Shown: in pieces, positions 35,328-45,625 of the stretch
Layout: the number at the start of each line of letters is the position of its first letter
How positions within the stretch are numbered: the first letter of the stretch is position 1
The notes under the pieces: model-generated
What the model saw: only the letters and a program-made list of their open reading frames with translations
Told to the model about the DNA's origin: nothing
The model's database searches: none
Made by a program: the position numbers and the translations under genes
Assembly (NCBI GenBank): GCA_945865905.1
Contig: CAMBFC010000001.1
Span: 62,001-126,000 of the forward strand
Source: Rickettsia typhi
GTDB taxonomy: Bacteria; Pseudomonadota; Alphaproteobacteria; Rickettsiales; UBA1997
DNA length: 64,000 nucleotides
Direction of reading: 5' to 3'

Positions 35328-36890
35328 ATGAAAACAAAAAATATCACTATCGCCTATGGAGATGGCATTGGGCCTGAGATTATGGAAAGCACCATCGCTA
35401 TTTTAAAAGAAGCGGGCGCTAAATTAAGTTTTGAAACTATCGAAGTTGGCAAAAATATTTATGAAAAAGGATTTACCTCGGGCCTTATGCCATCTGCTTG
35501 GCAAAGCCTTAATAATTCAAGGGTATTATTAAAGGCGCCGATTACAACTCCGCAAGGTGGTGGTTATAAAAGCTTAAATGTAACGATGCGCAAAAAACTT
35601 GGGCTTTTTGCTAATGTGCGGCCAGTGGTTTCGCTGCATCCTTTTGTGGCGACAAATTTTTCTAAAATGGATCTGGTGATCATCCGCGAAAATGAAGAAG
35701 ATTTATACATGGGGATCGAATATCGCCAATCTGCACAAACCTACCAATGCTTGAAAATAGTCACTCGCGACGGTTGTGAAAAAATCGTGCGCTATGCTTT
35801 TGAATATGCTTTGGCCAATAGTCGCAAAAAAGTTACCTGCTTTTCAAAAGATAATATCATGAAAATGACCGATGGTTTATTTCATAAAGTTTTTAACGAA
35901 ATTGCGGCAGAATATCCTTCTTTGCAAAATGATCATTATATTGTGGATATAGGAACGGCGCGCCTTGCCGCTAAGCCAGAAATTTTTGATGTGATTGTTA
36001 CGATGAATCTTTATGGCGATATTATTTCTGATGTAGCGGCCGAGATCTCTGGCTCTGTAGGGCTGGCAGGATCAGCAAATATTGGTAAAGATTTTGCGAT
36101 GTTTGAAGCTATTCACGGATCGGCACCTGATATTGCTGGCAAAGATATGGCTAACCCTACGGGGCTGTTGAACGCGGCGGTGATGATGTTAATTCATATT
36201 GGGCAATATGCGGTGGCAGAAAAAATTCGTAATGCCATTTATAAAACTTTAGAAGATGGCGTGCACACAGGAGATATCTATCGGGAGGGGGTTAGTAAGA
36301 AAAAAGTTGGCACTCATGAATTTACGCAAGAGGTTATTGCGCGATTGGGGCAAAAACCTGTGCAGCTGCCTGTGGCGCGGTTTGCGGCTTCTACGCAAAA
36401 AGAAAATTCGGTTGCTGATGGTGTGATAAATAATTCTGCAAATGGCTTGGATGCCTCAAAATCCTCACTCACGGATGATAAAATTTTTTCTGAAAAAGAT
36501 AATCTTGCAGAATCAAGATCGCTAATCGGCTTCGATCTTTTTATCGAATGGAACGAAGAATTTTCTGCACTAATCACACTTCTCAATAAAATGGAAAGTG
36601 AAAAATTTGAAGTAAAGACAATCTCTGCCAAAGGACTTCTACTCTGGCCGCTCAGCGATAAGCATATGGCGCCAAATTTTCCCAAAGGCCAAACAATTTT
36701 GCGTTTTATTGGCAAAGGAATCACCGGAAAATCGAGCAATGAAATTATTGATGCTACAAAAATTATATCTCACGAAAACATTGTGGAAATGCTTGGCTTC
36801 TGCATCACCAACAAAATTGATTTCGTAAAATATGAAGGTCTTTATTTGTTTGCTGGCAAAGCTGGATACACTTCGGGGCAAGGAGAATAA
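35328..36890 (+). CDS. icd: isocitrate dehydrogenase with C-terminal extension (ATG at 35328 preferred over TTG at 35319)
   Basis: ITIAYGDGIGPEIMEST, VIIRENEEDLYMGIEYRQ, AMFEAIHGSAPDIAGKDMANPTGLLNAAVMML. Confidence 0.9.
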   Translation: MKTKNITIAYGDGIGPEIMESTIAILKEAGAKLSFETIEVGKNIYEKGFTSGLMPSAWQSLNNSRVLLKAPITTPQGGGYKSLNVTMRKKLGLFANVRPVVSLHPFVATNFSKMDLVIIRENEEDLYMGIEYRQSAQTYQCLKIVTRDGCEKIVRYAFEYALANSRKKVTCFSKDNIMKMTDGLFHKVFNEIAAEYPSLQNDHYIVDIGTARLAAKPEIFDVIVTMNLYGDIISDVAAEISGSVGLAGSANIGKDFAMFEAIHGSAPDIAGKDMANPTGLLNAAVMMLIHIGQYAVAEKIRNAIYKTLEDGVHTGDIYREGVSKKKVGTHEFTQEVIARLGQKPVQLPVARFAASTQKENSVADGVINNSANGLDASKSSLTDDKIFSEKDNLAESRSLIGFDLFIEWNEEFSALITLLNKMESEKFEVKTISAKGLLLWPLSDKHMAPNFPKGQTILRFIGKGITGKSSNEIIDATKIISHENIVEMLGFCITNKIDFVKYEGLYLFAGKAGYTSGQGE

Positions 36891-36892
36891 TT

Positions 36893-37375
36893 ATGACAAA
36901 AATAATTGGAGTCGATCCGGGCCTTACCAAAACTGGTTGGGGAGTTATTCAAGTGGTCAATAACTCTTTCAAATTTATCGCTTCAGGAACCATCCATACT
37001 GATGCAAAATTAGATTTAGCAAGTCGCTTACAACATTTGCACACAAATTTAATTGAGGCGATAAAGCTACACACGCCTATTGAGGCGGCAATTGAAGAAA
37101 CATTCATCAATACGAATCCAGCCTCTTCACTAAAGCTAGGACACGCTCGCGGCAGCTTAATGCTAAGCCTTGGATTATGTGGCCTGCCGGTTTCAGAATA
37201 TTCTACCACCGCAATAAAAAAAGCTGTAGTTGGTGCGGGCCGCGCCGAAAAACACCAAATTGCGCGCATGATTCAAATTTTAATGCCACAAGCAAAATTT
37301 AAAACCGAAGATGAGGCCGATGCACTAGCAACAGCAGTCTGCCATGTTAATAATCGTTTACGGAGAATTTTTTAA
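36893..37375 (+). CDS. ruvC: Holliday junction resolvase RuvC
   Basis: IIGVDPGLTKTGWGVI, AIEETFINTNPASSLKLGHARG, DEADALATAVCH. Confidence 0.96.
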   Translation: MTKIIGVDPGLTKTGWGVIQVVNNSFKFIASGTIHTDAKLDLASRLQHLHTNLIEAIKLHTPIEAAIEETFINTNPASSLKLGHARGSLMLSLGLCGLPVSEYSTTAIKKAVVGAGRAEKHQIARMIQILMPQAKFKTEDEADALATAVCHVNNRLRRIF

Positions 37376-37803
37376 TGACTCAAAAAATTTCAATAAAAAA
37401 TAAAAATGAAATGGCTGCTTTGGCCAAAAAAATTGCTGCCTCATCGCAAGAAGGAAGCATTATTGGATTAAAAGGAAGCCTTGGAGTTGGTAAAAGTTTT
37501 TTTGCCCGCGAATTTATAAATGCTCTTAGTGCCACTGAAATCAATGTTTTAAGCCCAACATTCAATTTGGTATATTCTTATTCTACAAAAAAAGGTGAGG
37601 TTTTTCACTTTGATTTATATCGCCTAAAAAACGCCGAAGAACTTGAAAATATTGGCTTTTTTGATGCCATTAAAAATGGGATTTGCCTAATAGAATGGCC
37701 AGAGATTGCGCAAAAATTTTTGCCAAAAAATTATATTGAGATTGAGATTTTAAACTTTGGCGAGGGCGAAGAAAGAGAAGTAAAGATTGTGCTTCAACGA
37801 TAA
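37375..37803 (+). CDS. tsaE: tRNA threonylcarbamoyladenosine biosynthesis ATPase TsaE
   Basis: IGLKGSLGVGKSFFAREFI, SPTFNLVYSYSTKKGEVFHFDLYRL, CLIEWPEIA. Confidence 0.94.
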   Translation: MTQKISIKNKNEMAALAKKIAASSQEGSIIGLKGSLGVGKSFFAREFINALSATEINVLSPTFNLVYSYSTKKGEVFHFDLYRLKNAEELENIGFFDAIKNGICLIEWPEIAQKFLPKNYIEIEILNFGEGEEREVKIVLQR

Positions 37804-37877
37804 ATCACCAAGGCTTATTAATTTTATTTCGCGCGCAAGCACAGCTACATAAAATTAATAAGCCTTGGTGATTTATC
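37799..37877. repeat. Variable-stem palindrome family, copy B
   Basis: gataaatcaccaaggcttattaattttat-[ttcgcgcgcaagcacagctac]-perfect 29-nt reverse complement; followed by taccacga. Confidence 0.97.
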
Positions 37878-37896
37878 TACCACGAATTCTTTGTTT

Positions 37897-38178
37897 TTAA
37901 GCAAAATTATCCGCATAAGATTTTTTCTGCAACTTAGCCACCAAAGGCTCCTCAATCACAAAATCAAACCCACTTTTTTTAGCAAACTCAATTGCTTCTT
38001 CTTTTTTAGCAAAAGCAAAATGCAATTCTGATATAGTATTATCAACCGAAACCCATTTCATTAAAGGATCAAGATGACGAATATTTTTTTCTTCAATTGG
38101 CTCAACCAACCATTTTTTATTGCCTGCTTTGCCTGATTGCATTGCTGATTTTGCCGGTTTGTATATTTTAACTTTCAT
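37897..38178 (-). CDS. NADH dehydrogenase accessory subunit, NDUFS4/ETC complex I family
   Basis: MKVKIYKPAKSAMQSGKAGNKKWLVEPIE... A-KKEEAIEFAKKSGFDFVIEEP. Confidence 0.88.
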   Translation of the reverse strand: MKVKIYKPAKSAMQSGKAGNKKWLVEPIEEKNIRHLDPLMKWVSVDNTISELHFAFAKKEEAIEFAKKSGFDFVIEEPLVAKLQKKSYADNFA

Positions 38179-38252
38179 AGAAAAACAAAAAAATGTTAGA
38201 AAAATTTTTATTAAAAATCATGTTTATCAATAATATTTATCACTGAAAATGT

Positions 38253-39017
38253 TCAAAACATTATTGATCCAATTAAATCAACTATATTGAATTTTTCATC
38301 AATAACAAAACTAATTAACAGCGCCGCACATAAAGCTGGAGCAAATGGAAATGTCTTATCTTTTGCAATTTTTTCCCATAATATTCCAAAAACTATCCCA
38401 AAAATTCCAACAATAAAAATAAAAAGTAAAAATTTACTCATACCAAGCATAAGTCCTGCAACCGCCAAAAACTTGATGTCGTCGATTCCAAGGGCCTCAA
38501 CATGTGCGGTAAAATAAAATAAAAAATACAGCAGGGCCCCAAATCCACAATAAAAAATTGCCGCACCTAAATTATTTATAAGACCAGATTTTCCGCCATC
38601 TAAAAACACTAAAGATAATATAAAAACCGCCAATACAATCTGCAAAGAATTGGGGATGAAATATTTTTCAATATCAATAATTGAAATAATAATCATCGTG
38701 GTTGCAATCATGCAAATCAAGGCATAGCGCATATCAAGTTTTTGTCCTAAAACAAAATAAAGCGCAAAAAATATGATAAGAAAAAAGATCTCAATCAACG
38801 GATAGCGCAGCGAAATTTTAGCGTGACAATTGCTGCATTTTCCTCCCTGAAAAACCCAAGAAAATAACGGGATCAAATTGCGAACACCTAAAATAACATT
38901 GCATTTTATGCATTTTGAGCGATTTAAGAGAGACTCTTCCTCACCTAAGCGATAGCTGGCGCAACTGGCAAAGCTTCCCATCACCAAAGCAGCAATCGCA
39001 ATTAAAAAGATGATCAT
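38253..39017 (-). CDS. pilD: prepilin peptidase (type IV leader peptidase)
   Basis: GSFASCASYRLG, CIKCNVILGVRNLIPLFSWVFQGGKCSNCHAKI, GIDDIKFLAVAGL. Confidence 0.9.
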   Translation of the reverse strand: MIIFLIAIAALVMGSFASCASYRLGEEESLLNRSKCIKCNVILGVRNLIPLFSWVFQGGKCSNCHAKISLRYPLIEIFFLIIFFALYFVLGQKLDMRYALICMIATTMIIISIIDIEKYFIPNSLQIVLAVFILSLVFLDGGKSGLINNLGAAIFYCGFGALLYFLFYFTAHVEALGIDDIKFLAVAGLMLGMSKFLLFIFIVGIFGIVFGILWEKIAKDKTFPFAPALCAALLISFVIDEKFNIVDLIGSIMF

Positions 39018-39091
39018 GTTTGCAATTATTAATTTTTAACTCTAAAAATATAAGGCGCATTTATTTAAATACAATTTGATTGGCGGTTTAA

Positions 39092-40129
39092 ATGAAGATT
39101 AACTCAATTATTTTTCAAACAGCACTTTTGACCTTGATGGCTTTGCTCTGCGCCTCTTGTAGCCATAAAAAGCCTATTCCTATCGTTAATCACAATAAAT
39201 CAGTTTACGGCAAATCTGGCAGCTCTAGCAAAAATAAATATACCGAAAATAAACCCGTTGAAAAATCCATAGAATCAAGCAATAAAATCACCAGCAAAGC
39301 CAATACTAGCAATGCCCCAGCCCTGCAAGAAGTTGAAATTGCAAGCGGCGATACTCTTTACAGTATTTCAAAAAAATATCAAACACCTTTGCGCGATATA
39401 ATTGAAGCCAATAATCTATCTGCGCCTTATTCTCTCAAGCTTGGATCTAAAATTATTATTCCCCAACCAACTTATTATAAAGTAAAAGCGGGCGATACTC
39501 TTTATAGCGTTTCGCGCGATTGGCAAATGAATATCAATGACATTGTGGCACTTAATGATTTAAAGGCGCCTTATAAACTCAATGCTGGACAGTTAATTAA
39601 AATTAAAAATAATGGCCAAATTACCGTTGCGAATGAAAATAAAAAATTAGTAGTGCAAAATGAAGAAAAGCCATCAAGTCAAGGGGTCGTAGTATCAAAC
39701 GATCTTCCAAAAAAATCACCACCTGCTGCTGAAAAAATTCTTGAACATAAAAATAACAAATTTTCTTGGCCAATTAAAGGCACAATAATTTCAAGATTTG
39801 GCCCGAAAAAAGGTGGCCTTTACAATGACGGACTCAATATTAGAACCAAAGAAGGCGCTCTGGTTCAAGCTTCTGAAGATGGATTAAGTGCATATGTTGG
39901 AAATGAGTTGAAAGGTTACGGCAATTTAATTATTATCAAGCATTCAGATGGCTGGATTACGGCCTACGCCCATTTATCAAAATCTTTGATTAAGCGTGGC
40001 GACAAAATTAAAAAGGGCCAAACCATTGGTGCTGTAGGATCCACAGGAAATGTCGATTCGTCGCAGCTTTATTTTGGCTTGCGCAAAGGACGCGACGCGG
40101 TCAATCCAGAAAATTATTTAACACATTAA
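39092..40129 (+). CDS. LysM + M23 peptidase lipoprotein (NlpD-like)
   Basis: Lipobox LLCASC, two LysM (SGDTLYSISKKYQTPLRDIIEANNL; AGDTLYSVSRDWQMNINDIVALNDL), M23-like C-terminus. Confidence 0.9.
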   Translation: MKINSIIFQTALLTLMALLCASCSHKKPIPIVNHNKSVYGKSGSSSKNKYTENKPVEKSIESSNKITSKANTSNAPALQEVEIASGDTLYSISKKYQTPLRDIIEANNLSAPYSLKLGSKIIIPQPTYYKVKAGDTLYSVSRDWQMNINDIVALNDLKAPYKLNAGQLIKIKNNGQITVANENKKLVVQNEEKPSSQGVVVSNDLPKKSPPAAEKILEHKNNKFSWPIKGTIISRFGPKKGGLYNDGLNIRTKEGALVQASEDGLSAYVGNELKGYGNLIIIKHSDGWITAYAHLSKSLIKRGDKIKKGQTIGAVGSTGNVDSSQLYFGLRKGRDAVNPENYLTH

Positions 40130-42286
40130 ATGAAAGATTTTTTATTAGAAATTCTCAGCGAAGAAATCCCTGCAAAAATGCAGAAAAGCGCTAGCGAAAA
40201 TTTTGTTACTATCGCCTGCGAAATCTTAACAAAAGCAGGTCTTCATCTTAAAAATGAGCAAGTTCGCTCTCTTGTCTCTCCTAGACGCATAAGCCTCTAC
40301 ATCAGCAACCTTGATGATGAGCAGGCAGCCCCTGCGATTAAAAAAATTGGACCAAAAATCTCTGCTGATAAAAAAGCTGTTGAAGGATTTTTGCGCGCCA
40401 ATAACTTAAAAAATGAATCAGAATTAGAAACAACCGAACATAACGGAGCCACTTGTTATTTTTTTCAAAGACCGTCATCTGCAATAAAAACTAGCGAAAT
40501 TCTACAAAATAATTTGCCACTAATTTTACAAAAAATGGTCACAACTTGGCCAAAATTAATGCGCTTTGATATTGCGGGCAACTTAGAGCAACCTAAATGG
40601 ATTAGGCCCATAAGAAACATTCTATGTATTTTTGATGACAAAATTATTGATATAAAATTCGCTGGATTAAAATCAAATAATCTAACTTACGGACATTTTT
40701 TAAACTCGTTAGAACCTTTAAAAATCAACTATCCCCAAGATTACAAAAATATTTTGCGCGATAATTTTGTTATTGCCGATCAAAATGAACGCAAAGAAAA
40801 AATTATCAGCGAGATTCACAAAATTAAATTCGCCAATACCTTAGAAACAATTGATAATGAAGAAAAATCTGCCTTATTTGATGAGGTAAATGGTCTTTGC
40901 GAATGGCCTACAGCATTGCTTGCAGAGATAGACAAAAAATTCATGTCTTTGCCAACAGAAGTTCTTGTTCTTACTTTAAAACTCAATCAAAGATATTTTT
41001 GTTTGCGCGATAAAAACAATGATTTATCAACAAAATTTATCTTTATTTCTAACGCCACAATTGATGAACAGCATAGTCAAAAAATAATTGCTGATAATGA
41101 AAAAATAGTTCGAGCCCGCCTATCTGACGCGCAGTTTTTTATAGATGAAGATTTAAAAATTCCACTAATTGCACGAGTTTCTGATTTAAAAAATATTATT
41201 TTTCATCAAAAAATTGGCTCAGTTTATGATCGCTTAGACCGCATTGAGCATCTTGCCGAGCTTCTAGCTGTTTGGGTTCCACATTGTGATATTTCTTTAG
41301 TAGAGCGCGTCGCTAATTTATGTAAAACCGATTTAATTACCAAAGCAGTGGCAGAATTACCAGAATTGCAGGGCAAAATCGGCAGTTTTTATGCCAAAAT
41401 TCAAGGCGAAAATAGCAAAATTGTTACAGCAATTCACGAACATTATTTGCCACTTGGACCCACTTCCGAATTACCAAAAACTCCACTAGGAACCTCTCTT
41501 GCAATTGCTGACAAAATTGATACAATTGTTGGGTTATTTCTTGCCAACGAAAAGCCAACATCATCAAAAGATCCATTTGCTTTGAGGCGCTCAGCTCTTG
41601 GCATTATAAAGATATCATTCACCTATAACATTAACTTATCACTGCGCACTTTAATCGACAAATCATTTCGCACATACAAACCAAAATTATTAGAAAAACT
41701 ACTCGAAGAGCAAAATATTTCTAAAGAAAAATTATCTGAAGAAATAATCAGATTTGTCTTCGAAAGATTAAAAAATTTCTTACGCGAGCAGCAAAATATT
41801 CGCAAAGATGTTTTAAATGCAACTATTGACGGATATTTAAATGAATTAGAAAAACATAAATATTGCGATATATTAATTTTAGCAAAAAAAGCAGTCTTTT
41901 TAAATGAATTAGTGCAAAAAACTAAAAATGAAGCATTAATAAAAATTTATAAAAGATCTGCAAATGTATTGGCGATCGAAGAAAAAAAAGATGGTCGAAA
42001 ATACGAAGGAAGACCCGCTGCTTTAAGCTTAAAAACAAAATACGATAAATCTCTCAAGCAACTAATAAAAAAAATTAGTCCTGAATTTAGAAAATTATAT
42101 ATTAAAGGAAATTTTGAAGGCGCCTTCGAATTACTACATTTGCTAGAAAAACCGCTGATGCAATTTTTTGACAATGTTACAATAAATGATAAAAGTCAAA
42201 AAGTGCGCGAGAATAGGCTATTATTGCTTTCAGAGATTAGATCATTATTTAATCAAGTGGCTGATTTATCGCAGATTGAACTTTAA
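40130..42286 (+). CDS. glyS: glycyl-tRNA synthetase beta subunit
   Basis: MKDFLLEILSEEIPAKMQ, GLCEWPTALLAEID, LPLGPTSELPKTPLGTSLAIADKIDTIVGLF. Confidence 0.96.
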   Translation: MKDFLLEILSEEIPAKMQKSASENFVTIACEILTKAGLHLKNEQVRSLVSPRRISLYISNLDDEQAAPAIKKIGPKISADKKAVEGFLRANNLKNESELETTEHNGATCYFFQRPSSAIKTSEILQNNLPLILQKMVTTWPKLMRFDIAGNLEQPKWIRPIRNILCIFDDKIIDIKFAGLKSNNLTYGHFLNSLEPLKINYPQDYKNILRDNFVIADQNERKEKIISEIHKIKFANTLETIDNEEKSALFDEVNGLCEWPTALLAEIDKKFMSLPTEVLVLTLKLNQRYFCLRDKNNDLSTKFIFISNATIDEQHSQKIIADNEKIVRARLSDAQFFIDEDLKIPLIARVSDLKNIIFHQKIGSVYDRLDRIEHLAELLAVWVPHCDISLVERVANLCKTDLITKAVAELPELQGKIGSFYAKIQGENSKIVTAIHEHYLPLGPTSELPKTPLGTSLAIADKIDTIVGLFLANEKPTSSKDPFALRRSALGIIKISFTYNINLSLRTLIDKSFRTYKPKLLEKLLEEQNISKEKLSEEIIRFVFERLKNFLREQQNIRKDVLNATIDGYLNELEKHKYCDILILAKKAVFLNELVQKTKNEALIKIYKRSANVLAIEEKKDGRKYEGRPAALSLKTKYDKSLKQLIKKISPEFRKLYIKGNFEGAFELLHLLEKPLMQFFDNVTINDKSQKVRENRLLLLSEIRSLFNQVADLSQIEL

Positions 42287-42295
42287 AAAAATTCA

Positions 42296-42970
42296 TTAAA
42301 CAATATTCTTTAAAGCCAAAATCGCCGCAGCTCGTTGCGCTTCTTTCTTCGATTTACCCTCGGCTTCTACCAACAAATTAAGATGAATAACCTTTAATTT
42401 AGCAAGAAAAGTTGGTGAATGCTCCGATCCACCAACCTTGATAAATTCATATTGCGGCAGCTCTTTTGAATTAAGCTGCGCAAATTCTTGCAATTGCGAA
42501 ACCGGATCTTTTGGCGGCGTAAGGTTTTTTTCTAAAGAATTTTGCCAAAATTTAAAAATAAATTTTTTCGCCATTTCATAATTAGAATCGAGGTAGATCG
42601 CTCCCACCAAGGCCTCTAAAGCATTTTCTAGATTGCGCTTATTAGTTTTTCCACCAAGATTTTCTTCGCCAGAACTTACGCGCAACACTTTATCAATTTT
42701 AACTTCTAAAGCAATTTCAGATAAAGCCTCTCCCGATACTAGAGCGGCATGGCGTTTTGATAGATCTCCTTCATTTTCATTTTGATATTTTGCCATTAAA
42801 TATTCTGAAATAATCAGAGATAAAACTTTATCTCCCAAAAATTCTAACCTCTGATAATTTGGCGCAGAGCGATTATATTTTGAAAAACTAGGATGGGTTA
42901 AGGCCTCTGTCAAAAGCTTGTCATCAGTGAATTGGTAATCTATTTTTTGAGAAAATTCTTCTAAATTCAT
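42296..42970 (-). CDS. rnc: ribonuclease III
   Basis: LTHPSFSKYNRSAPNYQRLEFLGDKVLSLIISEYL; LEALVGAIYLDS; dsRBD. Confidence 0.96.
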   Translation of the reverse strand: MNLEEFSQKIDYQFTDDKLLTEALTHPSFSKYNRSAPNYQRLEFLGDKVLSLIISEYLMAKYQNENEGDLSKRHAALVSGEALSEIALEVKIDKVLRVSSGEENLGGKTNKRNLENALEALVGAIYLDSNYEMAKKFIFKFWQNSLEKNLTPPKDPVSQLQEFAQLNSKELPQYEFIKVGGSEHSPTFLAKLKVIHLNLLVEAEGKSKKEAQRAAAILALKNIV

Positions 42971-43707
42971 TAGTTTAAATTTTTAGAAATTCTATTAAAT
43001 CTGATTGACTGCGGCCAATTCCAAATCTGCCATATTGGTTTTGCGGTTGATAGAAAAATAAAGCGCGCTTTGCCAACTAAATTTTCTTCTGGCACAAAAC
43101 CTACCTGCTCAAGAAAGCGGCTATCTTGCGAATTATCTCTATTATCTCCCATCATAAAATAATGACCTTCTGGAACCTCATAAATGCCCGTATTATCTTG
43201 CGGCGCATCCTTATAAAGATCAAGCGTGTTAATTTTTTTACCATTAGGCATTGTTTCTAAAAATTTATCAATATTGATCGGGGGAGCATCATCTTGCTCG
43301 TCAGAAAATTTATCATCGGCGATTTTTTCAACTTTTGTATCATTGATGTAGAGAGTGCCATCGCGCATTTGGATTGAATCTCCCGGAAGGCCAATAACGC
43401 GCTTGATATAGTTGACTGAAGGATCGGGAGGAAAACGAAAAACAACAATATCTCCGCGCTGTGGCTTTTGCTCTTCAGACTTTGCAAAAATTCTGCCAGG
43501 AAAAAAATTGAAGCCAAAAGGAAACGAATATCGACTATATCCGTAAGAATATTTTGTAACAATAACATAGTCTCCAATCAATAAATTCGGCTTCATCGAG
43601 CCTGATGGAATGTAAAATGGCTCGAAAAAAAATGAGCGAATTAAAGCGGCACAAAACAAAGCTGCTACTAAAGTTTTTGCAAATGAGATGGTTTCTTTTT
43701 TTATCAT
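42970..43707 (-). CDS. lepB: signal peptidase I
   Basis: YIPSGSMKPNLLIGDYVIVTKYSYGYS, YIKRVIGLPGD, YFMMGDNRDNSQDSR. Confidence 0.96.
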   Translation of the reverse strand: MIKKETISFAKTLVAALFCAALIRSFFFEPFYIPSGSMKPNLLIGDYVIVTKYSYGYSRYSFPFGFNFFPGRIFAKSEEQKPQRGDIVVFRFPPDPSVNYIKRVIGLPGDSIQMRDGTLYINDTKVEKIADDKFSDEQDDAPPINIDKFLETMPNGKKINTLDLYKDAPQDNTGIYEVPEGHYFMMGDNRDNSQDSRFLEQVGFVPEENLVGKARFIFLSTAKPIWQIWNWPQSIRFNRISKNLN

Positions 43708-45338
43708 AATTTAATTAAACTTTTGCCGGTCATTTCTTGTGGTTGAGCAATTTTCATTAATTGTAAAATTGTTGGAGCTATATCGCTCAAGGCTCCATCC
43801 TGTAGCTTTATATTAGCCACATCAACCCCAATCAAAATTAATGGCACAGGATTTGTGGTGTGCGAAGTGTGCGGATGATTATTTTCATCACGCATGCATT
43901 CAATATTGCCATGGTCTGCCGAGATTAACAACATTCCATTTTTCTCTAAAATAATTTTTTCCAACATTCCTAATTGTTGATCAATCGCCTCGCAAGCCTT
44001 GATAGAAGCGGCTAAATCACCACTATGTCCAACCATATCTGGGTTGGCATAATTAACGATAATAAAATTAAACTCGCCACTAGAAATTGCCGCTTGCAAA
44101 TTATTGCCAATTTCAGCGGCAGACATTTCTGGCTTTAGATCATATGTGGCAACTGCCGGTGATTTTACCATGATTCTTTTTTCACCACGCAATTCTTTTT
44201 CAACACCGCAACTAAAAAAGAAAGTAACATGCGCATATTTTTCTGTTTCTGCAATGCGTAATTGCGTAAGACCTTTAGCCTCTAACACTGATGGCAATGA
44301 ATTTTCTATTGTGAGCGATGGAAACAAAACTTGATAAAAATTATTGAGCTCTTCCGAATATTCGGTCATCGCTATTTTATGCGAGAAATTTATTTTTTTT
44401 GTAGAAAATTTTGTGAAGCTAGCATCTATTATGGCTGTAGAGAGCTCACGGATTCTATCGGCACGAAAATTGCATGAAATTAACGCATCACCATCTTGCA
44501 TTCCAAGATATCCGTTAGTTACGCAAGGCAAAATAAATTCATCGGTTAAATCATTTTCGTAACAATCTTCAATCATTGTTAAGGCCTCATCTAAAGCAGA
44601 TGAATCAAGGTTTTGTTGATTATTTTTTAAAGCAAATTCTGGATTTATTTCTAAAAATTTATCGCGAAATTTTTGCTGTTTTTCACATTCAGCACCGCTA
44701 ACAATTGCATCATAAGCTAATTTTATACGATCCCAATTATTATCGCGATCCATGGCGTAGTAGCGTCCAGCGATGGTTGCTAATTTTATATTTTTTCTAT
44801 CGCCAATTTTATCAAAAAATTGTGTGAGATATTCTAGTGCACTTTTTTGTGCCACATCACGACCATCTAAAAACGCATGTATATACACTTGTATATCCTG
44901 TGCCGCTAAAAATTTAGCCAAAAATTCAATATGTTTTTGATGAGAATGCACCCCGCCATCAGATAGCAAGCCCATTAAATGCGCCGCTTTGCCAGTTTTT
45001 TTAAGAGTAGAAATTAAATTTTGTAAGTCAGAATTTTTTAACAACTCACCATCAATTATCGCTTGATTAATGCGTGGCAGATCTTGAAAAATAACGCGCC
45101 CTGCCCCAATTGTCATATGGCCAACTTCTGAGTTTCCCATTTGACCTTCTGGCAAACCAACTGCCAAGCCGCTAGTTTCTAGTTGCGAAGAAGGATATGT
45201 TTTTAAAAAACGATGATAATTTGGAACTTTTGCTTGTGCAATCGCGTTATAAGAATTAGCTTCATCACCAACGCCCCAACCATCGAGAATGCACAATAAT
45301 AGTGGGCCTGTAAAATTTTTTGTCATATTTTTCAACAA
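43704..45338 (-). CDS. gpmI: 2,3-bisphosphoglycerate-independent phosphoglycerate mutase
   Basis: LLCILDGWGVGDEANSYNAIAQA, GNSEVGHMTIGAGRVIFQDLPRI, SADHGNIECM. Confidence 0.97.
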   Translation of the reverse strand: MLKNMTKNFTGPLLLCILDGWGVGDEANSYNAIAQAKVPNYHRFLKTYPSSQLETSGLAVGLPEGQMGNSEVGHMTIGAGRVIFQDLPRINQAIIDGELLKNSDLQNLISTLKKTGKAAHLMGLLSDGGVHSHQKHIEFLAKFLAAQDIQVYIHAFLDGRDVAQKSALEYLTQFFDKIGDRKNIKLATIAGRYYAMDRDNNWDRIKLAYDAIVSGAECEKQQKFRDKFLEINPEFALKNNQQNLDSSALDEALTMIEDCYENDLTDEFILPCVTNGYLGMQDGDALISCNFRADRIRELSTAIIDASFTKFSTKKINFSHKIAMTEYSEELNNFYQVLFPSLTIENSLPSVLEAKGLTQLRIAETEKYAHVTFFFSCGVEKELRGEKRIMVKSPAVATYDLKPEMSAAEIGNNLQAAISSGEFNFIIVNYANPDMVGHSGDLAASIKACEAIDQQLGMLEKIILEKNGMLLISADHGNIECMRDENNHPHTSHTTNPVPLILIGVDVANIKLQDGALSDIAPTILQLMKIAQPQEMTGKSLIKL

Positions 45339-45344
45339 AACATT

Positions 45345-45602
45345 ATGATCGATTTAATTGGCTATATTGCCGCTACACTAACAACTGCAAGCTTTATACC
45401 TCAGGCAATAAAAACCATAAAAACAAGAGATACCTCAGGAATTTCTTTGGCGATGTATACAATTTTTACTACAGGCGTAAGCTTTTGGCTAGTATATGGT
45501 ATTCTATTAAAAAATCCAATAATTATCACTTCTAATGCAATAACTTTTATTTTATCGGGGAGTATTTTGTTGATTAAGGTTCACAATTGTCGGAAAAGGT
45601 AG
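45345..45602 (+). CDS. SemiSWEET / PQ-loop family small transporter
   Basis: IGYIAATLTTASFIPQAIKTIKTRDTSGISLAMYTIFTTGVSFWLVYGILLKNPIII. Confidence 0.88.
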   Translation: MIDLIGYIAATLTTASFIPQAIKTIKTRDTSGISLAMYTIFTTGVSFWLVYGILLKNPIIITSNAITFILSGSILLIKVHNCRKR

Positions 45603-45625
45603 TGTTTATGGATCTTGCCCCAGCA

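Noticed and set aside
36480-36540. Linker in Icd as a Rickettsia palindromic element insertion
   Set aside because: No palindrome seen in the linker DNA; a variable linker before a C-terminal extension is expected in this Icd type.
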